From assembly GCA_012845835.1 (NCBI GenBank), contig JABAKD010000016.1, forward strand, positions 8,143,919 through 8,207,918: a DNA stretch of 64,000 nt. The letters are read 5' to 3'. This DNA comes from Undaria pinnatifida. Its lineage: Eukaryota; Sar; Phaeophyceae; Laminariales; Alariaceae. How positions within the stretch are numbered: position 1 is the first letter of the stretch; each line of letters begins with the position of its first letter. The translations under genes were made by a program, and so were the position numbers. The notes under the pieces are model-generated. The model ran no database searches. It saw only the letters and a list, made by a program, of their open reading frames with translations, and had not been told where the DNA came from. Below are positions 1 to 11,488 of the stretch, in pieces.

Positions 1-345
1 AGGGGGGATGAATGAAAACTACGTCATCGATGGCTAGGAAGATAATGACGTGATATCAATTGCTTAGAAGTGTTTATTACTCTGGCCGATCGATGGTAAG
101 TGGGGCGTTTGAACGAACTGGGCGGGGAACAAAAAGGGGGGGGGGGGGGGGGGGCGGAGATGAGTTGGAGCTATGGCATGGATGGCTAGATGGATAATGA
201 GATAATATCAGCTGGCTGGTAGTGTTTACTACTCTATTAATAGTAGATTTTGATTTCAGGTGGGACGTTTGAACAAGAGGGATCGGGGGGGGGAGGGGGG
301 AGGGCGAGCATTTCAATATGTGCGCGGAAACTACAGACGAATGTG
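1..345. repeat. Tandem G-tract repeat (family C)
   Basis: Two imperfect units of about 130-170 bp, each containing a 'gatggctag..gataatga' segment, a 'gtgtttactact' segment, a 'ggcgtttgaac' segment and then a long G homopolymer. The same units recur at 6880-7300. The second unit ends in 'gtgcgcggaaacta', a motif that also sits near the 3' end of the dispersed repeat called family B here. No coding potential is visible; open frames over the G runs are low-complexity artefacts. Confidence 0.75.
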
Positions 346-1316
346 ACGGTGGTACCACGAAGACACCCCTTTATATCACCCGCCTGGTAATGTTTATTTA
401 TTCTAGAAGGTTTGATGTTACATGTAGTATGCAACCCAGTTCTTAGGTGTAGTAATCAACGTGTTAAAAGCTTCATAATTTGTTATTGTACATGGATCGA
501 AAGATAGATTATTTCAATCGAAGGTACAATCATGTAGATACCATTGTTTTCTGACATCGCTAATTATGAGAAAGAGATACATATTGCCAAATACAACAGG
601 CGAGGTGATGTGGTCATGCAATTTCACCGCCACTGAGAACGAAAGGGAGAAATGCGAATCGTTATTGTTTTGAAAGGAACGCTTAGTGTACACGCGCTCA
701 ATTACGTTACTTCGTTGTTGCTTGGCATAGGTTGGGAGGCGATCATGCAGACGGTATGTACGGAATACCCTACGCAATACGTTGGTAGTGCGGTTTACCG
801 CAATTTTAACATATCTGTCTGTACCTCCTTTTCACATTAATACTGTCTCACATATACGATTTTACGCCTATGATTTTTACCATGCCGATGTGGGGCTCTG
901 AGGTCGCCAACTCTAAGACAGAGATACCTCTTACAAATACACCAAGCGAGGTGACGTGGGCATGCGATGTCACCACGACTACCCGCGAGGGTGACTTTAC
1001 TTTGTTAGGCATATGATGCTACTGCGTTTGGTAGAGGTTGTCAGGCGATCATGCAAACGGCCGGAGGCACGAATGTATATCGACGAATTTCGGGTCAGTA
1101 CTCATATATATTTTGAAGCTGCTTGCTGGTACTTGTACTATACTATAGATGTGGGTACAATTTTTAATGGGAGGTGAGTGTAATGGAGTGCCCTCCGTAG
1201 AAGCATAGTTTTATAGATTCGACGTGAAACCATGTAATGGTTGAGGTGAAACCATGTGACATTAGATGTCACATTCACGTCAAGGCCATCATAGATGGGC
1301 GATAATTTAGGTGACG
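346..1316. other. No recognisable gene
   Basis: About 970 bases with only short open frames and no motif, RNA or repeat that I recognise. Two stretches (roughly 560-780 and 900-1060) look like diverged copies of one another: both carry a 'gaggtgatgtggtcatgc'-like segment and a 'ggcatag..ggttg..aggcgatcatgca'-like segment. An old duplication is possible. Confidence 0.4.
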
Positions 1317-1763
1317 ATGGTGGGACAAGCAGGACGCCCCACATCTCACTACCTGCTTTACCTGCTCTACCTGCTCTACCCAGCCCTATCGTGGCTAGGA
1401 CTGTGTTGTCTGTCTTTTAGAGTTCAATGTAGAGGAAATAATGTACAAGCTTTTGAGTCTATCCAGCGAGCCATGAGGAGAGACCAAACAAGGGCACCGG
1501 AACCCATGAGGAGCACGCTTCCCAACACCGACCAACCACGCATCCCCCACTCGGAGTACCACCACATTTGGCGTCGTCGGCAGGACTCTAGTTACTTTAT
1601 ACCACAAGAGCGTTCTCGGCAATGGAACGTTCTTCCTCTGGACAAGATAGATAGAAGTAAGCGCGTTAGGCGCTCATGGGAATATAGAGCATCTGGGAGA
1701 ACGTTCCTTGTACGTTCCATAGGTGAAGGTCCGGAAGAGAGCACAGCAGCAAAGCTGGGGTGA
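1317..1763 (+). CDS. Unrecognised ORF, about 148 aa
   Basis: An open frame from ATG 1317 to a stop at 1761-1763. The N-terminal part is hydrophobic (a short LLYLLYLL repeat from 'ctgctctac' repeats in the DNA); the rest is basic and hydrophilic. I recognise no domain. The repeat-derived leader and lack of context make this weak; it could be a chance frame or an exon of a spliced gene. Confidence 0.15.
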   Translation: MVGQAGRPTSHYLLYLLYLLYPALSWLGLCCLSFRVQCRGNNVQAFESIQRAMRRDQTRAPEPMRSTLPNTDQPRIPHSEYHHIWRRRQDSSYFIPQERSRQWNVLPLDKIDRSKRVRRSWEYRASGRTFLVRSIGEGPEESTAAKLG

Positions 1764-1783
1764 AGCGAACTCTGTGAGCTTCA

Positions 1784-1862
1784 CGCCACCCCCGTACTCC
1801 CACCCCCGTGCTCCTCCTCCTCCTTCTCCTCCTCCTTCTCCTCCTCCTCCTCTTCCTGTCTC
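1784..1862. repeat. Polypyrimidine CTC/CCT tract
   Basis: Imperfect CTC/CCT repeat. The minus strand would read as a glycine/glutamate-rich low-complexity peptide, which I regard as a shadow. Confidence 0.7.
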
Positions 1863-2294
1863 CTCGAGCTTGTTATAGCTCAACGCCAATAATGAGAAAT
1901 CTATCAAGAAGAACCGGTGCTGTCTCCAAGCGAAGCTGATACCCCTGCCTCCCTTCCCTCCCACCTTCCGGTACCACGACACCTTCACAGAGGGGCCCTA
2001 TTTTTTAAACAAATGTTTTTTACCGCTACAATGATTGGTATTATTATAAGTATTTTTACTTTAGGTGGGGAATTTTCAAGTAATCTAACATCATATCTAT
2101 TTTATAAATTTATTTAATCTGTGTATTTAGTCTAGATGCAGCGCAACTGAAAGAGATAGATTTTTAGAATTTTTACATTTATCTGCAGATAGCGACCCCC
2201 AAAAAATCTAGATCATCGAGTGCTTGGTGCGAACGAACGAACGCAGTACGACTACTACCACCGGTATTCATTACTCGTGCATACAGTTACTGTT
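1863..2294. other. No recognisable gene
   Basis: AT-rich spacer with short frames only. Nothing supported. Confidence 0.4.
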
Positions 2295-2690
2295 GTTAAG
2301 GTATTAGTAGTAGTGGGGTATTAGTCCGTTTGACCACTTGCAAAAGGTCAACCGATAGCTTACCCAAACTGAGCCTTACAACACTCTACACCCCTGAAAC
2401 GGCGGGATAGCAGGTCGGCCGGATATACGGGCGGACGTTTCAATATCCAAGCCGTTTCATTTCCTGAGGATACCGGGGAGAGTGTTTTTCAAGCTCGACA
2501 TGGGGAAAGTCTGAAAAAGTTTGTTGCTGTGGACGGTGGGATTTGAACACACGACCCGAAAAGCGCATGTCCTGCCGACGACGCCATTTGTTGAGGTATT
2601 AGTGGGGTAGTAGTCCGTTTGACCGCTTGCAAAAGGTTAACCGATAGCTTACCCAAATTAAGTCTTATGACACTCTTTTATGCACGTGTT
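2295..2690 (-). mobile_element. tRNA-derived SINE-like repeat, copy 1
   Basis: Read on the minus strand, 2530-2590 resembles a tRNA. It has an A-box-like 'tggcgtcgtcggcagg' and, about 35 bases later, a B-box-like 'gtgttcaaatcccacc', the usual internal RNA polymerase III promoter layout. A body of about 220 bp follows (2310-2525). A segment of about 75 bp ('gtccgtttgacc..cttgcaaaagg..aaccgatagcttaccc') occurs on both sides of the tRNA-like part (2305-2385 and 2605-2680). The same arrangement recurs at 58880-59410, which shows this is a dispersed family and not a tRNA gene. Confidence 0.7.
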
Positions 2691-2759
2691 GTAGCCATCG
2701 CAGGTTCAGCGGGCTGAGCAAGTATCAACATAGTTGCTGGTGGTGGTATATGTTGTGAC

Positions 2760-3625
2760 AGATTGAGTTGCCCTCTCCCCCCCCACTCCTCTTTTGCACC
2801 TCCGGCCCCCAGGTTGTTGTTGTTGTTGTTTTAACTCCGCCCTCCCGTCACCAGTTAGACGACTGACAGGATATATGTACTTGATAAACTGATGAATTTA
2901 TTTTCTTCTGCGAACATACTTACAGTTGTCAGATTTTGTTCCACTCAAAACCGGTTTTTTATAGTTTCCGCGCACAGATTGATTTTAACATCGTCACCCT
3001 GTTGACCCTGGTACAAGCTACACTGTAGTTCCAAGGGGAGTCGCCGACCTATTATCCTTAATGAGGACACACACCCAGTAATACGCGCGATCGGAGTATC
3101 ACACACAGCGTACAAAGATGAGTTTCGACGAAATGTTTTCAAGGTCGTGTTCTGTAGGGTACACACAAAAAATACCCGGGGTGTTTACCCCGGGTATTAC
3201 CCTACAAAGAACTTCTGTAACTTCTGTAGGACAATTCATACCCGTACACGGAACTTCTGTAAGTTATGTACGCCCGTGCCACAATACCCGGAACTTCTGA
3301 AAGTTCTGTAAGACTTTCATGCCCGTATGGTTCTGTAGGACAGTCATACCCGTACCCGGAACTTCTGTGAGTTCTGTACACCCCGTGCCACAATACCCGG
3401 GGTACGGGTACAGCACCTTTTGTACCCGCCCGGAACTTCTGTGAGTTCTGTACGCCCGTGCCACAATACCCGGAGCTTCTCGAAGTTATGTAACACTTTC
3501 ATACCGGTACCCGAAACTTCAGGAAGTTCTGTAAGACTCCCATACCCTTATCCGGAACCCACAAACCCTACAGAACATAACCTTGGAAACTTTCGATCTC
3601 ACAGCTAGCTGGAGTGTATTTTTTT
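2760..3625 (-). mobile_element. Dispersed repeat family B, copy 1, interrupted
   Basis: Minus-strand copy of a repeat also seen at 6285, 41577, 47725 and 48075. The conserved core reads (minus) 'tgtgtgatactccgatcg', then 'cctcattaaggata', 'ggcgactccccttggaac', 'tacagtgtagcttgtacc' and 'ctgtgcgcggaaactata'. The 5' head ('acactccag..gctgtgagatcga') is found at 3596-3625 on minus, so an array of short tandem repeats (3160-3590) splits head from core. The 3' side runs into G-rich sequence on its sense strand. Confidence 0.7.
3160..3592. repeat. Minisatellite within family B copy
   Basis: Imperfect array of a roughly 40-65 bp unit built from 'acccggaacttctgt', 'agttctgta' and 'cgcccgtgccacaat'. 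The spurious open frames on both strands give Tyr/Thr/Ser/Gly-rich repeat peptides. The array separates the head and core of the family B copy. Confidence 0.8.
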
Positions 3626-4549
3626 CTCGTAATATTGTGTGACACCGTTGCTTACAGGCGAGGCGGTGAGGCGTCACTGGCAGTTAGTTGATTAGTCTAG
3701 ACTAATACTTAATTATGCTTGTCGGCAACAACTACGTATATATGTGCATTTCAAAGCACACTCTTTACTCTGACAAAAAAACGTTTCATTAGACTATGCC
3801 GCAAACGAGCCTGAAACCACAACCAACAAAACCAAAAACCTATCTCGATCTCACAGTAACAGTTGAATATGAGACTGGCCCGGACCCGGCCGCGGGTCGG
3901 CAGGGCGGGGTTATGGTATTATTATTTATTGTACTCTTGTCTAGCAGGTATCTGTTACCTGGTGCACAACAGCAGAGTCCGAAGCGCGCAACCTCCTGTG
4001 TTTAGCCCTCTCCCTGTGCTCGTCTAGAAAAAACTACCTGCTTCGGTGGCTATCGAACGGCCCTTTTCCTTGCATTAATAGTAGTTAATAGTACTGATAT
4101 AGGTCTAGACTATTATGTTAAGATACGCCCCCCCGCTCAATATACTCTTACATTTAGCTGTATAGTCTAGACTACAGGACGGAGGAAAAAATAAAGAACA
4201 GTCTTTTCGCAGGGAAACAAAGCGATTGCCAAGAAAAACATGATCCCCCCAGAGAGAGAGAGAGCGTCGAGAGCCTAGCTGGGCTCACCTCTCACCAACT
4301 CACCACACACAATGAAAGTCGAAGCTCAAGAGGGTGGTGCAGCCGTGACCAGGTCTCCTCACTCAGTCCTAAGCCGTTGAGGTCGAATGAATAGAAAGTG
4401 TAAGTCCCTTTTCCGTGGGACACCGCAGGATTCTCCTGCGCTTCGTTCTTCCTTCGGCTCGTGGGGTAGTCTAGTCTATCGATTATTGTGCCGCCGTCCG
4501 ACCTGTCTCTCTCTGTAGAACGTTAGTCTAGTAAAAACTTCAGTGTAAC
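3626..4549. other. No recognisable gene
   Basis: Contains a short (AG)n run at 4251-4264 and several 'gtctagact' palindromic segments (about 3695, 4105 and 4168). No supported coding or RNA gene. Confidence 0.4.
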
Positions 4550-4641
4550 GGCTTCCGAATGCGGGATTTGGGCCCCCCTGCCCCACAGCCGCATGGGCTT
4601 CCGAATGCGGGATGTGGGCCCCCCTGCCCCACAGCCGCATT
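4550..4641. repeat. 46-bp tandem duplication
   Basis: Two near-identical units start 'ggcttccgaatgcgggat' and end 'cccacagccgcat'. Each unit has 'atgcgg' near its start and 'ccgcat' at its end, so it could fold back. Confidence 0.85.
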
Positions 4642-4675
4642 CCAAGGGCATACACGTACATACGTTGGCTAACAA

Positions 4676-5013
4676 CGTGCGTACCCAACCAATGTAACGC
4701 CGTACACGAACGCTCGAAACGAGATAATAAACAGCAGTGCTACTACGACTGCTGTACGTAGCATGTTGACTGTTGACTGTTGAAACGCCCACATCATCAT
4801 TAGTCCAGAGTCTAGACGAATAATAGAACCCCAAAATCCCTCCCTATACAACTTCACGTAGTTTGTGCCCAAAAAGGGTTCCCAGTACTCGTCGCGTGAG
4901 TATACGGCGTGATGGTAATAAACGTACTGTAAATAAATAGTACCAGTACTTACCAGATATACGCCTATTATTATTGATAGCCCTCCGTCCAACGGCGCTA
5001 CGGCAGCATACAA
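4676..5013 (-). CDS. Unrecognised small membrane-protein-like ORF
   Basis: ATG at 5013 on minus, stop TAG at about 4676, roughly 112 aa. It has a hydrophobic stretch near the N-terminus and a good predicted membrane segment near residues 85-105 (AVVVALLFIISF). A perfect GTAAGT donor-like hexamer lies about 20 codons in, so this could be an exon plus intron instead of one uninterrupted frame. No family recognised. Confidence 0.18.
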
Positions 5014-5080
5014 ACCGCAACATAGTAACAGGTGCCCGGGTGCTTTTCACGTACAGCGACACCATGCATGCGCTGTTAAC

Positions 5081-5131
<51 letters not shown>

Positions 5132-5133
5132 GG

Positions 5134-5212
<79 letters not shown>
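5081..5212. repeat. (TGT)n microsatellite
   Basis: About 44 trinucleotide units with one interruption near 5131. Poly-Val, poly-Asn and poly-Thr frames over it are artefacts. Confidence 0.98.
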
Positions 5213-6284
5213 CCTCCTGCTGCTGCTGTATCGTATCATCAGGCTTCGTATGATACCACACGTCACTGCGTGCGGAAGTTATATCCTGACCGTTCTGTCT
5301 CTGACCCAAACGCAACGGCTATAGACTAAACGGATATCGTCGCCATTGTTGCTGCAATCGCCCGTACGGAATCCTTACACGTCGTACATGTCCGCATCCA
5401 GCATCCTTTAGTCGGTCGTCCGTCGGCTACGCGCCCCCGCTGAGCCCGATGCGAAAAACCCTTCGTGCGGACACATACATGACATGTAATTAATTGCTAC
5501 CCACCCCAACACACATTTTATCTTTTTTTTTTTTTTTTCTTCATCCTCGGGCGTATGAGGAAAAATAAAGCTTTATTAATAGCTCACCACACTTCCACGT
5601 ATTTTCATACGCGTCGTGTGTGTGTCGATTAAATTTTATCCTATTTATCCTGGCACTCGCTCGCTCGAGTTCCGCCTCGGACATTCACCCCGTATAATAG
5701 TGAAGGTATCTCGTGGGGACGCGAAGTGTCGGTGCTGGGTAGGTCGCCCTCCTCCATGGCTCATGGCGTTCTCGTTTGTCTCTCCACTACTCGTTCATCG
5801 CTAGAAAACATCACACAAGACCAACCAGGTATCTCAAGCTGCAATGGAAATTCTGGTCGGATGTGCGATGTTTTTCCTCATGAAGCATCACCATTTAATT
5901 ATCTGCCGACCATCATACAGAAAGCTATAGCACGACATGGTACATCCTGCAGCAGTTCATGGCAGTTGGCATCATGTCATGTCCTATCTATAATACCTTA
6001 CACGTCTATGTAGAGCGATCCATAAAAATATCCACAGTAGTACCCCAGTACCCACCCATCCAGCACCTCCCCCAGCACTCAGCTCCCCTATCTAGGAACC
6101 TGTTCTGCCTGTTACAAGCAGAAAGGACTGACTGCAGTAAGGAAGCCAACATCTACAGCAGGCACATCGTGACAGGTGCACGCCCTCGCCCTGACGTCGA
6201 TCGACCGTCTCTTCGTTGTTGTTGAAGATAACTTACATGCCTCGCAACACAGCTGGGTTCGCCGCCATACGTATACACTATAGA
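5213..6284. other. No recognisable gene
   Basis: Short frames only, with a T-homopolymer at 5523-5538. No RNA gene, repeat or domain was recognised. Confidence 0.4.
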
Positions 6285-6840
6285 AATAAAAATACACTCC
6301 AGCTGTGAGATCAAAAAAATTATCGAAGCTCATGTTTGCAAGCTGTGTGTGATACTCCGATCGCGCGTATTACTGGGTATGTCCTCATTAAGGATATAGG
6401 TTGGCGACTTCCCTTGGAACTACAGTGTAGCTTGTATCAGAGGGTCAACCACAGGGTGATGTTAGCCAGTCTGTGCGCGGAAACTATAAAATCCGTTTTT
6501 GAGGGGGACATGATCTGACAGCTGTGGAAGGAAATGCATCAGTTTATCTCAAGTGTATCCTGTAAGTCGTATAACCGGTGAGGGGAGGGCGGAGTTTTGA
6601 AGGGCGTGGGGAGCTGGGTTTGAACAAGAGGGGGTGGCGCGGGGAGGGGGGGGTGGGGGGGGAGAACTCAGTCTGTGCGCGGAAACTGTAAATCCTTTAA
6701 GGGGACAAATCTGACGGTTGTGGAAGGAATGCATCAGTTTATCATGTATATCCTGTAAGTCGCACAACCAGTGAGGACAATTCGGAGTGTTCGAAGGGGT
6801 GGGGGGGGGGTTGGGAGGGGGGGGGGGGGGGTTCCAACAG
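6285..6840 (+). mobile_element. Dispersed repeat family B, copy 2
   Basis: Plus-strand copy. The head 'aatacactccagctgtgaga' starts near 6290; the core follows with 'gtgtgatactccgatcg', 'cctcattaaggata' and 'ctgtgcgcggaaactata' (6475-6490). After a G-rich stretch at 6620-6665 the 3' part ('ctgtgcgcggaaactgta' to 'cctgtaagtcgcac') is repeated once more (6667-6770) before a second G run. So the 3' section has been tandemly duplicated. Confidence 0.7.
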
Positions 6841-6879
6841 CTTTAGGTCGCATATATGTAGGGGCTTGCTATACGCGTG

Positions 6880-7300
6880 GTGCTAGGTCTAGGCGATGGT
6901 GCGGGTGATGGGAAAGGAGGGCGGGGGGGGGGGGTGAATTGGAGCTACGGCATGGATGGCTAAAAAGATAATAAGATGACATCAACTGCCTGGTTTTGTT
7001 TGTTACTCTGGCAGATTTTGATTTTAGGTGGGGCGTTTGAACAAAAGGGAGCGGGGGAAGAAGGAGGGGGGGGGCTTCGGGGGGCGGAAATGAATTGGAG
7101 CTACGGCATGGACGGATAGAAAGATAATGAGGTGATATCAACTGCCTGGTAGTGTTTATTGCTTTGGCAGATTTTGATTTTAGCTGGGGCGTTTGAACGA
7201 GAGGGATCGGGGGGGGGAGGGGGGGCGGGAGGGTGGGCGGAACAACTCAATCTGTGCGCGGAAGCTATAATTCCTTCAAGGGGTAAAATATGACAATATA
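6880..7300. repeat. Tandem G-tract repeat (family C), three units
   Basis: Three units of about 130-150 bp sharing 'ggagctacggcatgga', 'gataatga', 'gcagattttgattttag' and 'ggcgtttgaac', then G homopolymers. They match 1-345. The array ends in 'ctgtgcgcggaagctata', the family B 3' motif, so families B and C appear joined. Confidence 0.75.
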
Positions 7301-7309
7301 ACACAACAA

Positions 7310-9493
7310 CCAACGGAGATTATCTGACCACGGCTGGAATTCGTCCTTGCCACAACCTGCAGACCACCGCCCATCCTCGTGCGCGCAATACCACCCCCTC
7401 GACGTGGTCGATCCAACGCCAACCGATACTGCAATCGGACGCAGACGTCTTGTATTCCTTGGATCCTGTAGAATTCACCTCTCGGAGGTTCATTAGACTT
7501 CTTTCGCAGGCTCCGCACAAACGCGTGGCGGCCGTCCTCTCTCTCCCCCTCCACTGCTACTATTGAAGCGATGCAGCAGTTGCCACCATTACCCATCCGT
7601 ACCTGCGATCAAGGATGTTCTAAAAGCCACGAGCGCATAGATGCCAACGTCGACGACGCAATTGTGTTCTACCCCGACCCCGCCTACCACTTTGACAACA
7701 TCTTGGAGCTTGCGCAAGCACAACCTGAAGCTCTCCACCGTCAAGACCAATCAGGGCGCCACCAATGCTGACTTACTTGAGCATACCATACCATCTCCCC
7801 CGTTGGAGTTTGCCCGAGAGCCATCCCACGCTAGGGGCGCAGCAGATTTCTAAGATTTTTCTGAGCTCCTAACATGATGAAGAGCTCAACATCTCACCCG
7901 GAACATGACTTCGAAGGCATTCCTTCGCGCAACCCGACTAAGCTTCCTCGAGTCCTGAAACAAATCACACCCGTAAAATTATTAGACTGACCGGTAGTCC
8001 CTCAATTGAGGAGGTCAATCGGTCCTTTTTTTGGCTCAAACAGTGTAGCCCCTACCGTGGAATGACTCCCGAAAACGTAGTCGCCGCTCTCATCAACGTG
8101 TCCGTGACGTCAAACGGGAACCAGTCCACTCCCACGTCTACGGCTTTTCCAATTATCATGAATCCTTGACAACTAAATACGTCTACGCGTGTGCGACCCA
8201 TCAATGCTCTCCTCGAGTAAGGTGTTACGTTTTCCTTACGCAGGTTTAGAAGCTATCGTGTACCAACTATTTCACGACCTCGCCACTCCAATGATACTGG
8301 GATTCCCCGGTGAGGAGACCCTCGCCAATAGCTCCCGCTTTTTTCACTAATTTGGCAACACTAGCTGGTGACGGCATCGGCATCACCTTCGAGCAACAAC
8401 GAACGGACAGTAGTCTCTGCCCTATACTCGTCTTCACCAGTTGCGCCACTCTCGACTCCGAAAGTTCCATAACCCCTCGTGACGCTGACCACAACATCCT
8501 AGAGCACATCGCCAGGGTTATCGACACAACACCCGCGTCCAAAGCGCGTTGGAATCCCTTGCCGCGTGAATACTTAAACACTGGACTACCGTAGAAATAT
8601 CGCTAACGGCAACGCCGATTTCTTTTCCCGCCTTCGGCAGCCGACGTTCGATCTCGACCGCTTTGGATCGAACACCACAACCAGCCTCGACACCGTGGGT
8701 TTCTACCTCAACCAAGCCTGTGGTTATATTTTCTGCGACTCTTCGACCCCGATAATTGGCTGGAGTGGGCTTGTTTCCTCTTTCATCCGCTCAACAACCA
8801 CCATCCCGCCGCCCCCCTTCGCTGCCGGCAATTTCAACGATTCTAGCCGCTAGCTACCCCACGTTGATGCTCCGGAGTTGGGCTGCACTTCCAAACCTTT
8901 CGCCCCCCCCATTTCCGCTCAAAATTCCACGAAGACCCCACCAGATGGCTCCAAGAATAACGCCGTAAACATTGACGCCCCTCTCGGATTAGTTTTCGTG
9001 CCGTCCATGGCCTTCCCATCATACGTTCTCGGCACCAGCGCTTCGGAGTCCCTCCCCGCCTTTCGTTGGGTCTGACTTTTCTTGCACCTGCTACCATTTC
9101 TGTCACCGCCGCTGGAGCCCCCCAGGTCGCCGCCGACCATAATTTTCGCCGCTGAGTTTCTATGGTCTGCCTCCCCAGAACATCCAACCCCCGACGACGT
9201 CCATCTACCACTAGGACAACGCCATAGTCAAGGCCCTCACGACAGAGCACCGCCCCCCCGCGCAACGACAACATCAACATCAGCGTCAACGTCAGCAACA
9301 ACATTCGCGTCGGACAGCACGCGATCCCGCGCCCTGTGCTAGATTCCTCAGCCGCCGACCCCACTATAAACCCTCCACCCCTCTCTACATGCTACTTATC
9401 CGCTGTAGTCCGCCGATGCAATGTTCAAACACTTTCCCTTGCACGGACTTTGTCGACTTTACTTACTGTTCCGGAGCCTGTCGTCGGGCTCGG
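7310..9493 (+). pseudogene. Decayed Ty3/gypsy pol fragment (RT to RNase H)
   Basis: Remains of a Ty3/gypsy polyprotein with many stops and frameshifts. Around 7640-7680 the frame reads NVDDAIVFYPD, matching the RT catalytic Y-x-D-D block with the tyrosine lost. After a frameshift, 7715-7785 gives LRKHNLKLS..KTNQGAT, the typical RT thumb-side motif. About 8080-8235 gives RVRPINALLE, the connection to RNase H. About 8385-8590 gives ITFEQQ.. and ATLDSES, as in gypsy RNase H. About 8600-8640 gives NGNADFFSRL, the conserved end of RNase H. A proline-rich linker continues to about 9480 and shares sequence with 60.3-61.5 kb. The copia 5' LTR begins at 9494. Family match is from memory. Confidence 0.8.
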
Positions 9494-9893
9494 TGTTGGT
9501 GATAGCGGCAGTGTGTATCGGCCGAGCTGCTGTAGATCATCTGATTGGATAGTTTGAATATCGAAGTGTCAATTGTAGTAAGTTGATGCTGGATATTCTG
9601 GGAATACTCTTTGTGGTACTTCGGTAGGTTGTACACAAGTAGCTATACAATGGACCGTAGGTGTGTGTCGGTACATTGGTATGTGGTACATTGGACACTT
9701 GTCCAGTAGGAAGGTTCAGGCATTGTTGCTGTAGGTCTGACTATCGGGTAGTTGCATAGCGTGATCCTGAGGGTGAGGTTGTGCGCGCCCACGAGCGCCC
9801 CCACCCTGCTCACTCCACCTTGTCTACCTGTCTCAAAGGGCGATTGCTCAATAATACAACATATTTTCCCCAGAAGCCACGAGTTTACCAACA
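9494..9893 (+). repeat. Copia-1 5' LTR
   Basis: 400 bp, starts TGTTGGTGATAGC and ends GTTTACCAACA. Closely matches 14541-14964 apart from a gap of about 24 bp (missing here, after 'gactatcggg') and scattered substitutions. Confidence 0.95.
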
Positions 9894-9984
9894 CGCTATT
9901 GCGTCAAAGGTGTCTACTGCTCCGTCGTCCCCTTGGACTACACTAGACTGCTGTACGAGAGAGGCCTGATCAACCTGTCTCATC

Positions 9985-11488
9985 ATGGCTGAACCGGGGA
10001 CACCTGCGGGTGGCCGAGTTCAGAGTAATCCGCAGGATGTTGGTGAGATGATGGTTTCCCAAGAGACGCAGTTGTCCCAACTTACGACTCTAGTCAGTTG
10101 ATCAACAGAAGGAGCAAGTGGAGTCCTCTGTGTCTGCTGTCGCGCCGGGAGGCGGCGGAACAGAGTATGCTGGTGGTACGCATTCTACCGATGATGCTAC
10201 TGGCAGGACCGCGGGAGGTACGGGCGGCGATGCCCAAGGCCTTGGCGTGTCCAGCATGGGGGTTGGGAGTAGTAGCCTTGCTGGCTCAGGCTTGAACCCT
10301 AATGTATTCGCTGTTAATCGTTCCTCTGCTGGTGTTGCAAGCTTTGGTTCGATTGGGATTGGAAGTGGGGCTGTAGGTAGCCAGTCTTTCGTTCCCGGGA
10401 CTGTAGGTAGGGCTCTCGGAAGCCTGTCCTCTGTTCCTCCCGAACCTACTCCGTCGAGCAGGTGGTGGGAAAGTGTCGCCAGTGGAAACAATCTGATTCC
10501 TGGGGCCGGCATTACTGATACAGGAGAGAAGTTGGGTGGGGGTCCTTTCAAAGTTCCCAAGGCTCCTGTTTTCGATGGGACAGACGTGTCTTACCCCTCA
10601 TGGTCGCAGAATTTTCTGCTAAGTGCCCGGCACAACAATCTGCATGAGGCGTTTGTTTCCGAGACTGAGATTCCGATTGCTGACATAAGTTTCGACTTGA
10701 CCCCCTGGGTAGAGAAAGGATTCAGTGTGGGTGTGCTGCGTCAGGCTGAGATGGCATGGTGGTTTCTGTTCGACTGCTTGAAGAAGGATAGTCTGAAAAC
10801 TATGGTTCGCCACGCTGGTTCTTCCAGCAAGGGTTTTCGAGTGCTGAAATATCATTTTCTGCCGTTGAGCCAGAGTCAGATTCGTGTGCAGGAGGAGAAA
10901 CTCAAATCACTGCGCATGCGTTCGAATGAGAATCCCTCGGTCTTCTTTGCATCTGTGAGAGAGACGCTTGGTGTGCTTCAAATGCTGGAAGTCAAGAAAG
11001 ATGACAGAGAGGTGTGCAACCTGATGCTCGAGGGGCTGTCGCATGAATATAAGACTCTGCGTGAAACTCTGGTGGTGTTCTGCCCGAATGACCCGTCGTT
11101 CATAGAGACTAAAGTGCGTGAACGGTACCTCGATTTGCAGACTCAAGGTGGTCCGAAGAAACACAGTGTTGCTCTGATGTCTAGGCCTGAGAAGAAGAGT
11201 GCGAAGAAGCAGAACTACAAGTCAAGGTCTAACTCCGAGTCTGATTCATCTAAGAAAACGGCGTTTCAAGGGAAGTGTTTCAAGTGTGGGGAGGTCGGTC
11301 ACGTGAAGAAGGACTGTCTGGCTCGTGTGATCGCTCATCCCTCCCAGACCGGATCATCCAAGGACGCCAAGAATGAAAACGGTGAGATACCTGAGTTGTT
11401 AGTGCTTCTGTCCCAAACTGACTCAGACCCGAGGGATACCTGGAATGATACCATGGTGTTTCTGTCCCAAAATCTCTCAAACGATTGA
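9985..11488 (+). pseudogene. gag: Copia-1 gag, one frameshift
   Basis: Nucleocapsid/capsid polyprotein. ATG at 9985 gives 38 codons and a TGA at 10099-10101. The downstream frame, open from 10094 to TGA 11486-11488, carries the rest, so a one-base difference in the TT at 10098-10099 separates two halves of one gene. The N-terminal 130 residues are Gly/Ser-rich. The capsid part (about 10560-11160) begins VFDGTDVSYPSW, as in copia gag. A CCHC zinc knuckle (CFKCGEVGHVKKDC, 11276-11317) binds nucleic acid. In the reading frame, gag and protease are continuous and separated only by the TGA at 11486. Confidence 0.9.

Noticed and set aside
2530-2590. tRNA gene on minus
   Set aside because: Only the A-box and B-box are convincing; the acceptor stem does not pair by eye and the unit is repeated with a common body, so it is a tRNA-derived repeat. 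Same for 59263-59328.
3160-3592. CRISPR-like array
   Set aside because: Units are of uneven length with no unique spacers of constant size, and the setting is eukaryotic.
5076-5315. Long open frames with poly-Asn, poly-Thr or poly-Val
   Set aside because: They are six-frame readings of a TGT microsatellite; no flanking domain or splice signal supports them. The same applies at 24800-25100 and 49694-50008.
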